From Arthrobacter roseus (GTDB lineage: Bacteria; Actinomycetota; Actinomycetes; Actinomycetales; Micrococcaceae): a DNA stretch of 64,000 bases. The stretch spans positions 2,418,001-2,482,000 of the forward strand of contig NZ_JAFBCU010000001.1 in assembly GCF_016907875.1 (NCBI RefSeq), read 5' to 3'. This document shows positions 36,234-46,186 of this stretch, in pieces. Positions within the stretch are counted from its first letter, which is position 1. Every line of letters begins with the position of its first letter. The notes below the pieces were generated by a model, which saw nothing but the letters and a program-made list of their open reading frames with translations, made no database searches and was not told the origin of the DNA. Position numbers and translations under genes: made by a program.

Positions 36234-37221
36234 CGGCCGGTGCCTCCGGCAAGGGCCCGCCGAACCAGTGTTCGATCAGCGCCCGTGCAATCGAGACACC
36301 GCCAGCCACCGCAATGACTCCCGTCCTGAGATCCGCGGCCAATTCTTCACGAGTGAACCATCTAACGTCCCGGATCTCAACGCCGTCGGCCTTGGTGGAC
36401 GTCGATGTCGCCGTAGCCGTGAATCCGAGCATCAGTGAGTTTGGAAACGGCCATGGCTGCGAACCAAGATACTGGGGACTGTGAACGAGAACACCAGACT
36501 CTTCCTCAATTTCACGGATAACTGCCGCCTCAAGCGACTCTCCCGGTTCGACGAATCCTGCCAGCGTCGAGTACCGCCCCTCGGGCCAGTTTGTACCAGA
36601 GCCCAGAAGTAGTCTGTCTTTTTCATCCACGACAGTCACGATGATGGCTGGATCGGTTCGTGGAAAGTGCTGGCTGTTGTCCTGGGGGCAGCGGCGCACC
36701 CAACCGCTTCCCTCGACGGCTGTTGCTGTGCCACACCGCGGACAATGCGTGTGGGTGGCATGCCAGTTGGCCACTGCCACAGCTTCCACAAGCAGTGCCG
36801 CATCCGAGGCATCGAGAACATGCGCACCTTGGCGCAGCCCTGACCAGACGACGTCGGCTTCCTCCGCCTCACTGCCCAATGCGGGCCGCAGCCCGACCGG
36901 CAGAACCGCCAGAACGACCTCCAGCCCTGCTTCACGGCACCCATGACCGAGTGTGCGACCCAGATAAATTTCCGCCCTCGACTGAAAGGAGTGGCCGTCG
37001 AAGAGCGCGGCTACTTCTGGTGGGGTCAGCAGGACCAGGGAATCATCCCGAACCGGAGCAGCATCTCCGTCGATGAGGAGGACCCGCGTGTTCTCCAAGA
37101 GCCGAATGCTGTCAAGCCAACCACTACGGCCACGGCGTTCGCAACCACGGTCCAGGGCCACATGGGAAAGGCTCAGGGTACCCAGCGGCGAGGGGTGCGA
37201 CGACAGCGACAAAGTGCTCAT
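36226..37221 (-). CDS. nudC: NAD(+) diphosphatase/deNADding Nudix hydrolase NudC
   Basis: 331 residues, full length. A zinc ribbon is seen with CPRCG and RRCPQDN. The Nudix box is GFVEPGESLEAAVIREIEEESG (read with its GxxxExxxxxxxREUxEExG pattern), followed by the NADH-specific array SQPWPFPNSLMLGF. The enzyme hydrolyses NADH and removes NAD caps from RNA. It lies upstream of and overlaps uvrD2, so the two are cotranscribed. Confidence 0.93.
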   Translation of the reverse strand: MSTLSLSSHPSPLGTLSLSHVALDRGCERRGRSGWLDSIRLLENTRVLLIDGDAAPVRDDSLVLLTPPEVAALFDGHSFQSRAEIYLGRTLGHGCREAGLEVVLAVLPVGLRPALGSEAEEADVVWSGLRQGAHVLDASDAALLVEAVAVANWHATHTHCPRCGTATAVEGSGWVRRCPQDNSQHFPRTDPAIIVTVVDEKDRLLLGSGTNWPEGRYSTLAGFVEPGESLEAAVIREIEEESGVLVHSPQYLGSQPWPFPNSLMLGFTATATSTSTKADGVEIRDVRWFTREELAADLRTGVIAVAGGVSIARALIEHWFGGPLPEAPAGV

Positions 37222-37361
37222 GGTTCTACCGTACTGACTGACTCCCCCTTTTTATATTCCTCCTGTGGATACTGGTTGACAATGAGGTCTCTGTCACGGT
37301 TTATGCGACTCGCCGGTCGCTGTCAGCCCTTCGGCGCCGGGTTCGCCCTACGGTAGAACCT

Positions 37362-38411
37362 GTGAAGCGGAACCCCATGGAACTGGCGGCAATCGCCAGC
37401 GCAGCAGTACCAGGTCTGGCACCAAGAGGCGTGGCAGGATCACCGGATGACACAGCGGACTTCGACTCCGCTGTGCTCATCGACGACGCCGGAAAGCAAT
37501 GGCGTGTGCGCTCCCCCAAGCACGTGGAAGCCAGTATGCGGCTCGAAACCGAACTTGTTGTTCTGCGGGCATTCAGTCCTGCCATACGCGCGGATCTGCC
37601 GTTCTCGGTGCCCGCGGTTGCCGGCACCGTAAGACAGGGTGAACTCACCACTTTTGTGTACTCGCACTTGCCCGGCAGTCTCCGCAGCATCGATGCACTA
37701 GTTGCGGACCGAACTGCGCTGGCGGACGAGATCGGCAGAGCAATGGCTGGAATCCACGAGCTTCCGGACTCTCTAGTGAACAACGCTGACCTACCCTCTT
37801 ACACGGCGAACGAGTTCCGCCAGCGACGCCTCAATGAACTGGACCAGGCCGCGACGACGGGCAAAATCCCTTCCACTCTGCTGCGCCGCTGGGAGAATGC
37901 CCTCGAGGATATTTCGCTCTGGCGCTTTGCTCCGACAGTGGTCCACGGCGATCTTCACGAAGACAACATACTGATCGAAGCTGGCCGAGTGCGCGCGGTC
38001 ACCGGCTGGACTGATCTGCACATCGGTGATCCGGCGGACGATTTTGCCTGGTTGATAGCTGCCAACGATGCAGCGTTTTCCGACGCAGTCCACACCGCCT
38101 ACGCGGCGTCCCGACCGACCCGTCCCGATGACCATTTGCTTCGGCGTGCCGCACTTTCGGCTGAATTCGCCCTGGCACAGTGGTTGGTGCGCGGCATAGC
38201 CTCAGAGAATTCGGAGATGATCTCAGAAGCGGAAGAGATGCTCAGTATTCTCACCGCGGACATTCTGGAGCAGGAAGCTGCAGCGGAGGAAGAAGCGCTA
38301 AGAGCCTCTGCCGCCCCGCACGACGATACCGACACTTCCGCCATCGACATTGTGCCCGCGACGCATTCAGCCGAGGGCGGCGCCGATGTCAACCGCCTAG
38401 TTCAGGAATAG
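37362..38411 (+). CDS. APH-like (macrolide phosphotransferase-like) protein with altered metal site
   Basis: 349 residues from GTG 37362. The kinase-like fold is clear: HGDLHEDNIL (Brenner motif) and HIGDPADDFAWL follow the Mph-type pattern. However, where the family reads IDW with the metal-binding Asp, this protein reads VTGWTDLHIGDP, so Gly replaces Asp at that place (the next Asp is three residues on). The C-terminal 60 residues are acidic and Ala-rich and probably disordered. It sits alone on + between nudC and adnB. It might be a pseudokinase-like or a divergent enzyme; resistance cannot be inferred. Confidence 0.7.
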   Translation: MKRNPMELAAIASAAVPGLAPRGVAGSPDDTADFDSAVLIDDAGKQWRVRSPKHVEASMRLETELVVLRAFSPAIRADLPFSVPAVAGTVRQGELTTFVYSHLPGSLRSIDALVADRTALADEIGRAMAGIHELPDSLVNNADLPSYTANEFRQRRLNELDQAATTGKIPSTLLRRWENALEDISLWRFAPTVVHGDLHEDNILIEAGRVRAVTGWTDLHIGDPADDFAWLIAANDAAFSDAVHTAYAASRPTRPDDHLLRRAALSAEFALAQWLVRGIASENSEMISEAEEMLSILTADILEQEAAAEEEALRASAAPHDDTDTSAIDIVPATHSAEGGADVNRLVQE

Positions 38412-41400
38412 GCAGAGAAGAGTATAGCTTCGAGCGCTGTTTGATCTGCGAGGTCATGCGGACGCACCGTTTTGTCCTCTCCCACGTAATAGAACGCCGC
38501 GCGAACCATGTCCAGCGAAACACCCTTGAGCTGCGCCCACGCATGCCGGTACACAGCCAATTGCACCGAGCGAACCGTCAACTCGTGCCCCGTTGGAACA
38601 CGACCCGTTTTCCAGTCGACCAGGTCCCAACCGCCATCGGCATCCTGGAAGACTGCGTCGATACGTCCACGCACGACGACGTTGTCGACCGTCGTTTCGA
38701 TCGGCACTTCGATGGCCGCTGGGGCTCGGTGTGCCCAGACCGATGCGGAAAAGGTCTTTGCCATCACGTCCAGGTCGTAGGTTTCATCGATGTAGGAGTC
38801 ACTGGGCTCAGCGTCCACCTCAAGCTCAAGCTGTCCCGCTCTGCCGTAAAAGTTCTCTATCCACTCGTGAAAAGCCGTTCCCTTTCGTGCGGCGAGACCG
38901 GGTTTGCGCGGAACGGGTCTGCGTAGTTGCCTGATCACCCGATCCGGATCTTCTGTGAGGCCCACTAGTACCGAGGCGGAGATATGAGGCGGCAGTTCCA
39001 CTTCCACTGTGCTGTCCGAGTCTTTGTGCTGGGCGAGGACCAGGTCTGTTTCGCGGTCGAGCTTGGCTTCAATGGTCCCCTCTGCTGCCGGAAAAGGCTC
39101 GCTCGCTGCGGCCAGGTTCACTTCTGCGGCCAGGTGTTCCAGCATCGATCGCCTGCCCCCCAGTGGATCGAAGGGCCAGGACGCGACTTTCGGGTGGGAC
39201 GACGCCGGGTTAGCTAGTCCCTGATCTTCTTCAGCGACCCAGTTGATGAGGGAGAAGCCCCCCTCTCCGGCCCGCGCACGCTCCGCGAGTTCTTCGAGGT
39301 ACCGTGATGCTGCAGTGGGTTTAGCACGTCCGTTGCCCCAGACGCTCCCACTGCAGATGAGTACATGACGCGCCCGGGTGAAAGCCACGTAGGCGAGTCG
39401 ACGCTCTTCACGTTCGGCGTGGCCCCTGGCATCTTCGCAGAACAGTTTCTCGCTCTCGAGCCACGAGTACTGATCCTCCTGCTGCCAATCCCACTGGGGC
39501 AGGTCCGGTGCGTCCCCCCGGAGGTTCCAGGGAATGGCAGATTCTCCGCTGCTCCAGCGTGAATCCTTGCCGCTGGGAAAGCTGCCTTCATTCAGCCCGG
39601 GTACGACGACGACGTCCCATTCAAGTCCCTTCGAGGCATGGACGGTCAGCAGCTGCACAGCATCCCTACTCGCTTCCAGCTGCGTGACCGGCAGGCCGTT
39701 CTCTTCTGTTTCCGCGGCGTCCAGCCAGGCGAGGAATGCTTGAAGGTCCACTCTGTCCGCGGTGGCGGTGAAGGAGGCCGCTGCCTGGGTAAAAGCATCC
39801 AGATTCCGGCGGGCTACGTGGAAGTCCATTCCTGGTTTGGCGGCAACTTCGATGTCGAGTCGTGTGGTGTGTTCGATTTCGCTAATCAACGTCACGATGT
39901 CCTGACCGACGTATTCGCGCAGGGTCCGCAGTTCCCAACCAAGTTCAACGAGGCGGGCTCGTCCGGGTGTACTGAGGGACCGTCCGTTCGAGGAGATCCA
40001 GCCCGCTTTGGGCAGGTAGTCAACAGCTTCCACAAGGCTTCCCGCTTCGGCCATGTCGTGTTCAACGACGACGTCGTCGTCGTTGAACACGACATCTCTC
40101 CTGGGACGTTCTCGCATCCTGGCCAGGTGCCGGGACCAATCTGACAGAGTCATGAGGTCGATGGGTCCGATCCGCCATCGCGCGCTGGTAAGGATGCGAA
40201 GCATTGCATCGGACCGCCCTGGATCACCAAGAACCCGCAGCACGGCCAGCAGATCGACAACCTCGGGCGTGCTCAACAGCCCGCCGAGCCCAACAACCTG
40301 CACGGGGATGCCCCTTTCCTCAAGCTCTCGGCGTATTGGTTCGAACTGGCGTTTACCTCGGCACAAGACCGCGACAGTGGGCGTCAACGGACGTCCATCC
40401 GGGTGGTGTTCGAAGGCACGCTGCCGCTGCTGTTCCACCAGACGTGCCACCCCTACCGCCTCCCCGGTTTCCACCTCCAAGGATGGAGATTTATCGTCGC
40501 TGAGGTACCGGGCAATCAGGACTTCACCGACGGGAGCCCCTGGTCTCTGACGCAACAGAGGCACAGGCGGCATGCGCTGGACGTTTAACCATGGGGCCTT
40601 CTTCCCCAACGGCGCAGAGACAGCATTTGCGGCGCCAAGAATAGCGCGCGAATTCCGCCAGGCAATCGACAGGTGCGCAACATGGGCAGGTCGGTAGCCT
40701 GAATCTTCTGCGATCGGGAACCGCGTCCGAAAATCTGCTAGCTGGCCCGCCGATGCCCCCCGGAAGCCATAGATCGATTGATGTGGATCCCCCACTGCAG
40801 TCACGGAACGCCCATCACCGAACAGGTTCGCGAAGAGCGTCAGCTGGGCTGATGACGTGTCTTGGAATTCGTCCAACAAGACGACTTTGAACTTGAGGCG
40901 TTCCGTCTCGACAGCCGCGGGAACACTGCGAGCGATCTCTGCAGCTACTGCTACGAGATCGCCATAATCAAGCTGACTTCTCTGCCTTTTCGCCACCATG
41001 TACTGATCCACAAGTTCTGTGACGGTGATCCGGGTACGGAGCTTGCGTAGAAGCTGGTCCACTTTTTGGGAGGCTCCCCTTGTGCTGCCTGTCTTGTACT
41101 CCAGCGACTCCACCGTGCTCAGGTGCTCGAGCAGGCAATCACGAACATCGGATGTCGGGCGCAGATGTTCGGCGCATTCGGATGCCATCTTCAGAACAGC
41201 TTGAACGAGAGTGGATTTGGCCGCCGTGAGGTGGTCAAATGCTCCGGTGTAGGCTTCAACAATCTGATTTGCCAGCTGCCAAGCCTGGGCTCCGCCCAAC
41301 ATCGTTGAGTCTCTCTCCACGCCTACGCGCAGCCCGTAATCCGACACGATGGAATTCGCATACGAATGATACGTGGAGACAGTTGGTTCAAGACGCTCCT

Positions 41401-41770
41401 CCGCGTGAACGAGGTTCTCCGAAACCGGGCCTGCCAACCGATAGAACTGGGCGAGCCGCTGACGGATACGCGTTGCTAGTTCGCCCGCTGCCTTTCTGGT
41501 GAACGTGACACCCAGTATCTGCTCAGGCCTGACCAGTCCATTGGCCACCAGCCAGACAACGCGATCCGCCATGGTTTTGGTTTTACCTGATCCGGCGCCG
41601 GCTATGACGAGCATGGGTTCAAGGCCGGATTCGATGACGATAATCTGTTCCGGGGTGGGATAGAGCACGTCACCGGGTGCATCTCCATGGAGCAGTTCCG
41701 CGAGTTTTCGAGCGCTGTATGAGCGGGTCAGGGTATGTGTCCTGTCTTCAGTTGGGCGCTGAGGGCTCAT
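38402..41770 (-). CDS. adnB: AdnB-type helicase-nuclease subunit
   Basis: 1122 residues from ATG 41770, which overlaps the adnA stop by 4 bases (ATGA) and has AGGTG 6 bases upstream; an earlier start at 41806 is less likely. The SF1 motor has AGAGSGKTKTM (motif I), TFTRKAAGELATR, LDEFQDTSSAQ (motif II), GDPHQSIYGFRGA and YVAFTRARHVL. The C-terminal RecB-type nuclease shows RGRIDAVFQ, LVDWKTGR and VQLAVYRHAW, so its Asp, Asp-Lys and Gln residues are present. With AdnA it forms the DNA end-resecting helicase-nuclease that replaces RecBCD/AddAB in mycobacteria and relatives. AdnB carries the lead motor in the known complex. Confidence 0.92.
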   Translation of the reverse strand: MSPQRPTEDRTHTLTRSYSARKLAELLHGDAPGDVLYPTPEQIIVIESGLEPMLVIAGAGSGKTKTMADRVVWLVANGLVRPEQILGVTFTRKAAGELATRIRQRLAQFYRLAGPVSENLVHAEERLEPTVSTYHSYANSIVSDYGLRVGVERDSTMLGGAQAWQLANQIVEAYTGAFDHLTAAKSTLVQAVLKMASECAEHLRPTSDVRDCLLEHLSTVESLEYKTGSTRGASQKVDQLLRKLRTRITVTELVDQYMVAKRQRSQLDYGDLVAVAAEIARSVPAAVETERLKFKVVLLDEFQDTSSAQLTLFANLFGDGRSVTAVGDPHQSIYGFRGASAGQLADFRTRFPIAEDSGYRPAHVAHLSIAWRNSRAILGAANAVSAPLGKKAPWLNVQRMPPVPLLRQRPGAPVGEVLIARYLSDDKSPSLEVETGEAVGVARLVEQQRQRAFEHHPDGRPLTPTVAVLCRGKRQFEPIRRELEERGIPVQVVGLGGLLSTPEVVDLLAVLRVLGDPGRSDAMLRILTSARWRIGPIDLMTLSDWSRHLARMRERPRRDVVFNDDDVVVEHDMAEAGSLVEAVDYLPKAGWISSNGRSLSTPGRARLVELGWELRTLREYVGQDIVTLISEIEHTTRLDIEVAAKPGMDFHVARRNLDAFTQAAASFTATADRVDLQAFLAWLDAAETEENGLPVTQLEASRDAVQLLTVHASKGLEWDVVVVPGLNEGSFPSGKDSRWSSGESAIPWNLRGDAPDLPQWDWQQEDQYSWLESEKLFCEDARGHAEREERRLAYVAFTRARHVLICSGSVWGNGRAKPTAASRYLEELAERARAGEGGFSLINWVAEEDQGLANPASSHPKVASWPFDPLGGRRSMLEHLAAEVNLAAASEPFPAAEGTIEAKLDRETDLVLAQHKDSDSTVEVELPPHISASVLVGLTEDPDRVIRQLRRPVPRKPGLAARKGTAFHEWIENFYGRAGQLELEVDAEPSDSYIDETYDLDVMAKTFSASVWAHRAPAAIEVPIETTVDNVVVRGRIDAVFQDADGGWDLVDWKTGRVPTGHELTVRSVQLAVYRHAWAQLKGVSLDMVRAAFYYVGEDKTVRPHDLADQTALEAILFSAYS

Positions 41771-44700
41771 TGAGTCACCTGCTTGCCTTCGGGGCAGAGC
41801 GGACATACCTCAGGTAGCCGGCAGCCACGCCCCCCGAAGGCTTGACGGCCTGGTTCGTGGATGGCGTCGAAAGATTCGCCCGACATCAACTTTGCGGCCT
41901 CGAGGACCATGTCCCTCGCCCAGCTTTCCTCCGGGTTGAGTGCTTGCTGTTCTTGGACGCCTGCATCCTTGAGGGTGGTTCCCAGCTGAACTAGGGATGC
42001 ACCCCCTGAGGGCGCACCGGCCGCACCGTCCACGGCATCGAATGCCCCAGCGTTCGCTGCAACCTGATAAGAAGCCAGCTGTGGGTGCCCCGCCAGATCA
42101 TCCTTCGATGGAGCGTTCTTGCCGGTTTTCAGATCCACAATGTGCACATGGCCGAGGCTATCCAATTCGATGCGGTCCACTTGCCCACGGAGGACGGTCT
42201 CGGCCAGACGCTCACGGACGGGCGGCAGGCTGGTTACGAAGTCGCTTTCCACTGCCAGGAGCGACCTGCCCTCTTGTCTCATGCGAATAACGTAGCTGGC
42301 CAGCTTGCGGACCATTTTTTCTGCCCTGAGAAAGTCCATTTGCCCTTCCCAGTTCTCTTTCATGCCGAGCTTTGGCCATCGACGCCGAAGTTCGAGGACG
42401 TATTCCGTGCCGGTGGCTTCTGGCAGGTCCTGCGCGATCTCGTGCACGAGGCTTCCAAGCGATCGTGCGAAATCCTGGGCAGCTTCTCCGCCGGCAGCAG
42501 AGACGAACCAGTCCAGAGGAGATCTCAGCACCGCTTCAACTTTCGATGGCGACACGTAGACCGGTTGCCCTTCTGCAACGATGCTTGTGGACGTGGACAA
42601 GGGCAAGAGCCCCCACCATTGATCCGGGTGACCGCCGGGGACCACCGGACGGTGCCGCACCATTCGCGCTAATTGGCGAATGGCCTGCGCGGCTTCGGGA
42701 CGCTGTTCCTGCGCGATGCGCCGGTAATCGGCAACAAGGCCCCGAACCGACAATGGACGGAGCACCTGAGTGGGTTTTCGCGCCTCAACATCTTCGGGGA
42801 GTGGCTCGATAAGATCAAGGAACTGGGATGGTTGGTCTTCTTCTGCCGAAACAGCCGTGCAAATCAGCAGCTTGGATGCCCGTGAAATTGCCATCGAGAA
42901 TGAGCGGAGTTCGTCGAATCTCGTCTCGTGCATGAGGGCGAGCGGATGACGGAACGCTTGGTAATCTTTTCCATGTTCGATAACTGCAGCGAGTTCCCCG
43001 CTGCCGAGCAGCTCCCCTCTCAGCCTCAGGTCTGGCCACGTGCCCTCCTGGATTCCAGCGACGATAACCATGGGCCACTGCCGTCCGGCTGCGCTTGCAG
43101 GGGTGAGGATCTCCACTGTCTCCCTGCCCAGTGCCCGAGCGGCCAAGGTATCCATGGGTAATTCTTGACTGGTCAGGTACTCCAAGAACTGCGCGGGCGT
43201 TGCTCCGGGCAGTTGTTCTACGTACCGTTCCGCGGCGTGGAAGAGAGCCATCATGGCGTCCAGATCCCTGTCTGCCCGCATGGCAACACTTCCAGCGCCC
43301 AGAGAAGCCTCAGCCCAGTGCATTGAGAGTTTGGATGCGTCCCATAGCGACCACAATAGGGTTTCGGCATTTGCTCCCGGAGCTGATGCCGCTGTTGCCC
43401 CAGCATCCAGCATCCGTGCGATTCGTAGTCCCGCGCGTCCCTCCCATCCAAGCAGTTCCAGCTGGGCTGGGCGTTGTAGCGCCTCGATCAGGAGTTCGTC
43501 GCTGCCGCGCCCTCCACCGACGCTCAGCTCTTCGCGCCGCAGTATTTGTCGCAGCCGCCTGAGTTCCAGGGCCGTTGCACCGCCTATCCGCGAGGTCACC
43601 AGCGATACTGCTGTCTCGGGAGTCAGCAATTGGCCATCCAGAACGACGCCGAATAGCTCCAGCAGCGGACGAACGGCCGCTTCATCCCGGACAGCTTTTT
43701 CCGATGAGGGGACGTGGACACCAATGCCTTGACCGATGAGGTACCGCTGCAAGGCTGATACTTGACGCCCCGAGCGCACGATGACCGCGATATCCGATGG
43801 TCTGAGTCCGTCCAGCACCTGCGCCTGCAGGATACGTTGGCTCACGTAACGCAATTCATGCAGGTCTGAATCGACAACGTGGACTTCCGCGCTGGCCTCA
43901 TGATCAGGGTGGGCAGCGAGCGCCCGATAGGCGGGTGTGACACCGGCGGCTGAAATGCGCCCGGCAACACGTTGCCAAGCATCGCTCAGTCCAGGCCCTA
44001 GCCGATGCGACGTCGTCAGCATGGCCGTTTTCACACCACCTCGGAAGGTGGCATGCAGCTCGCCCAACAGATCTGGCCTGGCTCCCCGGAAGCCCTGCAC
44101 CGCAGTGTCGGGGCACGCAGCCATGACGACGTCGGCACCGTCTCCAATGAGCGCCAGCAATCTGTGGATCGCGGGATTGGCCTCCTGGAGGTCATCCACT
44201 CCAATGAATTCAGTTGAAGCTCTCTCAGAGTCCAGAAACCCGGGTTCATTGAGCAGCAGATCCACGGCAGTGGTGATAACTCCGGCTGGATCGAATGCTT
44301 CAGGCATCCGGATATCCAGCACGTCCCGGTATTCGCCGTAGAGCGCCGCGGCGGCTTTCCAGTCCAGGCGCCCTATCTGCTGCCCGAAGGCCTCCAAACC
44401 CGACGGGCCCAAACCATATTCGCTCATTCTGTCGAACAGTTGCCGTATTTCCTGCCGGAAGCCCCGGGTACCCAATGCCGCTTGGAGGTCATCCGGCCAG
44501 GGCAGTTCCGGCACACCATTTGATCCATGCCCGTCCAGCAATTCCTTGATGATCAAGTCCTGTTCAGCGCCTGAAAGGAGTTTTGGCGGACGGACCACGT
44601 GCGGCAACAGACCTGCAGCCCTGGCCCGACGGATCAGATCAAACGCGTACGAGGCCCAGGACCGTGCAGGAGTGGCGCTCAGGCTCCGATCCAACCGTGC

Positions 44701-44961
44701 AGTGATCTGGTCCCGCAAACGTGCAGCCGACAGACGGGTAGGGGCCAGAACCAGCGCCCGGGCGGGGTCCATACCGTCGCGCAACACCCGCCGGATAACG
44801 CTCTCGACGACGACCGTTGTCTTCCCCGTCCCCGGGCCACCCAGGACCAGAAGTGCGGCGGACTCCGGCGGCCGATCCACCACTGTCACTTGGTCAACGC
44901 TCAATGCGAGCGTTTCAACTGCCCGCCTGCTTGAGCGCACGAGACTGATGTGTTGCTTCAT
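41767..44961 (-). CDS. adnA: AdnA-type helicase-nuclease subunit
   Basis: 1064 residues. The motor has GGPGTGKTTVV (motif I) and weaker later motifs, as in AdnA. The nuclease domain near the C terminus keeps GQVDRIELD, IVDLKTGK and QLASYQVA, so the catalytic Asp, Asp-Lys and Gln look intact. The last residues hold Cys in CRLPEVCPLC, part of the iron-sulfur staple expected in these nucleases, but at the usual place for the first Cys (a CPLxW stretch) I read RSPLDWF. The start overlaps the alkyltransferase-like gene by 4 bases. AdnA and AdnB order matches that in mycobacteria. Confidence 0.92.
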   Translation of the reverse strand: MKQHISLVRSSRRAVETLALSVDQVTVVDRPPESAALLVLGGPGTGKTTVVVESVIRRVLRDGMDPARALVLAPTRLSAARLRDQITARLDRSLSATPARSWASYAFDLIRRARAAGLLPHVVRPPKLLSGAEQDLIIKELLDGHGSNGVPELPWPDDLQAALGTRGFRQEIRQLFDRMSEYGLGPSGLEAFGQQIGRLDWKAAAALYGEYRDVLDIRMPEAFDPAGVITTAVDLLLNEPGFLDSERASTEFIGVDDLQEANPAIHRLLALIGDGADVVMAACPDTAVQGFRGARPDLLGELHATFRGGVKTAMLTTSHRLGPGLSDAWQRVAGRISAAGVTPAYRALAAHPDHEASAEVHVVDSDLHELRYVSQRILQAQVLDGLRPSDIAVIVRSGRQVSALQRYLIGQGIGVHVPSSEKAVRDEAAVRPLLELFGVVLDGQLLTPETAVSLVTSRIGGATALELRRLRQILRREELSVGGGRGSDELLIEALQRPAQLELLGWEGRAGLRIARMLDAGATAASAPGANAETLLWSLWDASKLSMHWAEASLGAGSVAMRADRDLDAMMALFHAAERYVEQLPGATPAQFLEYLTSQELPMDTLAARALGRETVEILTPASAAGRQWPMVIVAGIQEGTWPDLRLRGELLGSGELAAVIEHGKDYQAFRHPLALMHETRFDELRSFSMAISRASKLLICTAVSAEEDQPSQFLDLIEPLPEDVEARKPTQVLRPLSVRGLVADYRRIAQEQRPEAAQAIRQLARMVRHRPVVPGGHPDQWWGLLPLSTSTSIVAEGQPVYVSPSKVEAVLRSPLDWFVSAAGGEAAQDFARSLGSLVHEIAQDLPEATGTEYVLELRRRWPKLGMKENWEGQMDFLRAEKMVRKLASYVIRMRQEGRSLLAVESDFVTSLPPVRERLAETVLRGQVDRIELDSLGHVHIVDLKTGKNAPSKDDLAGHPQLASYQVAANAGAFDAVDGAAGAPSGGASLVQLGTTLKDAGVQEQQALNPEESWARDMVLEAAKLMSGESFDAIHEPGRQAFGGRGCRLPEVCPLCPEGKQVTQ

Positions 44962-45374
44962 GGGAACAGCGAATCATCCTGGTCCGACATTTTGGAATTC
45001 CCAGCCGTAGAGCTCTCCCCCGCCAAACCTTTTTTGAGGACGTCGAGCTGTTCCCATTCAGACTCCGTCGGCTGCCATCGGGCGTCTTTCATGAGAATCC
45101 GCTCGGCTCCGGAGGCTGCTGCAGCCGAGCGTATGGGAGTGTTCTCGGTCCGATAATGATGGAACGCTGTATTGCCATGACATGCAGGGGGTTGCCCATC
45201 GGCCCGGACCACGCGCCACCAGGGAAGATCGCCCTCGGTCCCAGACATGACCTTTCCGACCTGCCGTGGGCCTCCACAGTCCAGCAGTTCTGCGATGTCC
45301 CCATAGGAAAGGACGCTGCCTGCCGGAATCATGGCAACTAGCTGTGTAACCGATGTTTCAAAGTCTTCGTTCAC
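44958..45374 (-). CDS. Alkyltransferase-like protein (ATL)
   Basis: 138 residues. An MGMT-like DNA-binding domain with GSVLSYGDIAELLDCGGPRQVG (HTH) and PWWRVVRADG. In true O6-methylguanine methyltransferases the motif is PCHR; here Trp replaces the acceptor Cys, as in ATL proteins that bind O6-alkylguanine and hand it to nucleotide excision repair. The C-terminal 40 residues are an Asp/Ser-rich tail. The TGA overlaps the adnA start by 4 bases, so this is the first gene of an ATL-adnA-adnB operon. Confidence 0.85.
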   Translation of the reverse strand: MNEDFETSVTQLVAMIPAGSVLSYGDIAELLDCGGPRQVGKVMSGTEGDLPWWRVVRADGQPPACHGNTAFHHYRTENTPIRSAAAASGAERILMKDARWQPTESEWEQLDVLKKGLAGESSTAGNSKMSDQDDSLFP

Positions 45375-45457
45375 GTCACCAGCTTAGTTTCTCTTTGATG
45401 CGGCAACAGAACCCGAAGGCAGCAGGATGGGCAGAGGGGTACGGTAGCGTTTCCTCC

Positions 45458-46174
45458 ATGACAATCCCGACAAATTGGCATGAATTGCCGCGCGCCGCAT
45501 TCGACCTCGAAACGACGGGGCAGGACCCACTGGAAGCCCGAATAGTCACGGCCTCAGTCGTCCTCGTCAACGGTCGCGGAGATGTCCTCCAACATCATGA
45601 ATGGCTTGCCAATCCCGGAATACCCATCCCGGACGAAGCCGCTAACATCCACGGCGTCAACACGGCAACGGCTTCCGCATCCGGAGCACCGGCAGATGAG
45701 GTTGCCGGAGAGATCTGTGCCATCCTCGGTGGAATGTTCACAGCCGACATTCCGGTGATGGCGTTCAACGCGTGCTATGACTTCACCGTCCTATCTCGCG
45801 AATGCGGCCGTCATAGCCAGGCCACCATCACCTCGATGCCCGTCATCGACCCCTACATCCTCGACAAGCAGATGGACCGCTACCGTCGTGGCAAACGAAC
45901 CCTGACCGCGCTGAGCGAACTTTATGGTGTGCCCCACGACAACGCCCACACCTCTGCAGCCGATGTCATGGCCACTCTGGGGGTCGCCTCAGCGCTCGCC
46001 GAGAAGTATCCCGAATTGCACGGTGACGCGACCGAACTCCACCACAAGCAAACCGGGTGGGCATCGCAGCAGGCCGCAAGCTTTCAAGAGTATTTACGGA
46101 GGAAGAACCCGTCAGCCGTGATTGACGGAAGCTGGCCGCATATTCCCCACGAAACCTCCGTCACCGTTCCTTGA
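45458..46174 (+). CDS. 3'-5' exonuclease, DEDDh family
   Basis: 238 residues from ATG 45458 (MTIPTNWHELP); an upstream frame to 45353 overlaps the ATL gene. The DEDDh motifs are AFDLETTGQ (Asp and Glu), FNACYDFTVLSRE (Asp), and NAHTSAADV (His and Asp). It resembles the DNA polymerase III epsilon/DnaQ group but lacks a polymerase context. It could serve proofreading, repair, or RNA turnover. It converges with hemL, 12 bases between them. Confidence 0.87.
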   Translation: MTIPTNWHELPRAAFDLETTGQDPLEARIVTASVVLVNGRGDVLQHHEWLANPGIPIPDEAANIHGVNTATASASGAPADEVAGEICAILGGMFTADIPVMAFNACYDFTVLSRECGRHSQATITSMPVIDPYILDKQMDRYRRGKRTLTALSELYGVPHDNAHTSAADVMATLGVASALAEKYPELHGDATELHHKQTGWASQQAASFQEYLRRKNPSAVIDGSWPHIPHETSVTVP

Positions 46175-46186
46175 GCTGTGTAGCCG

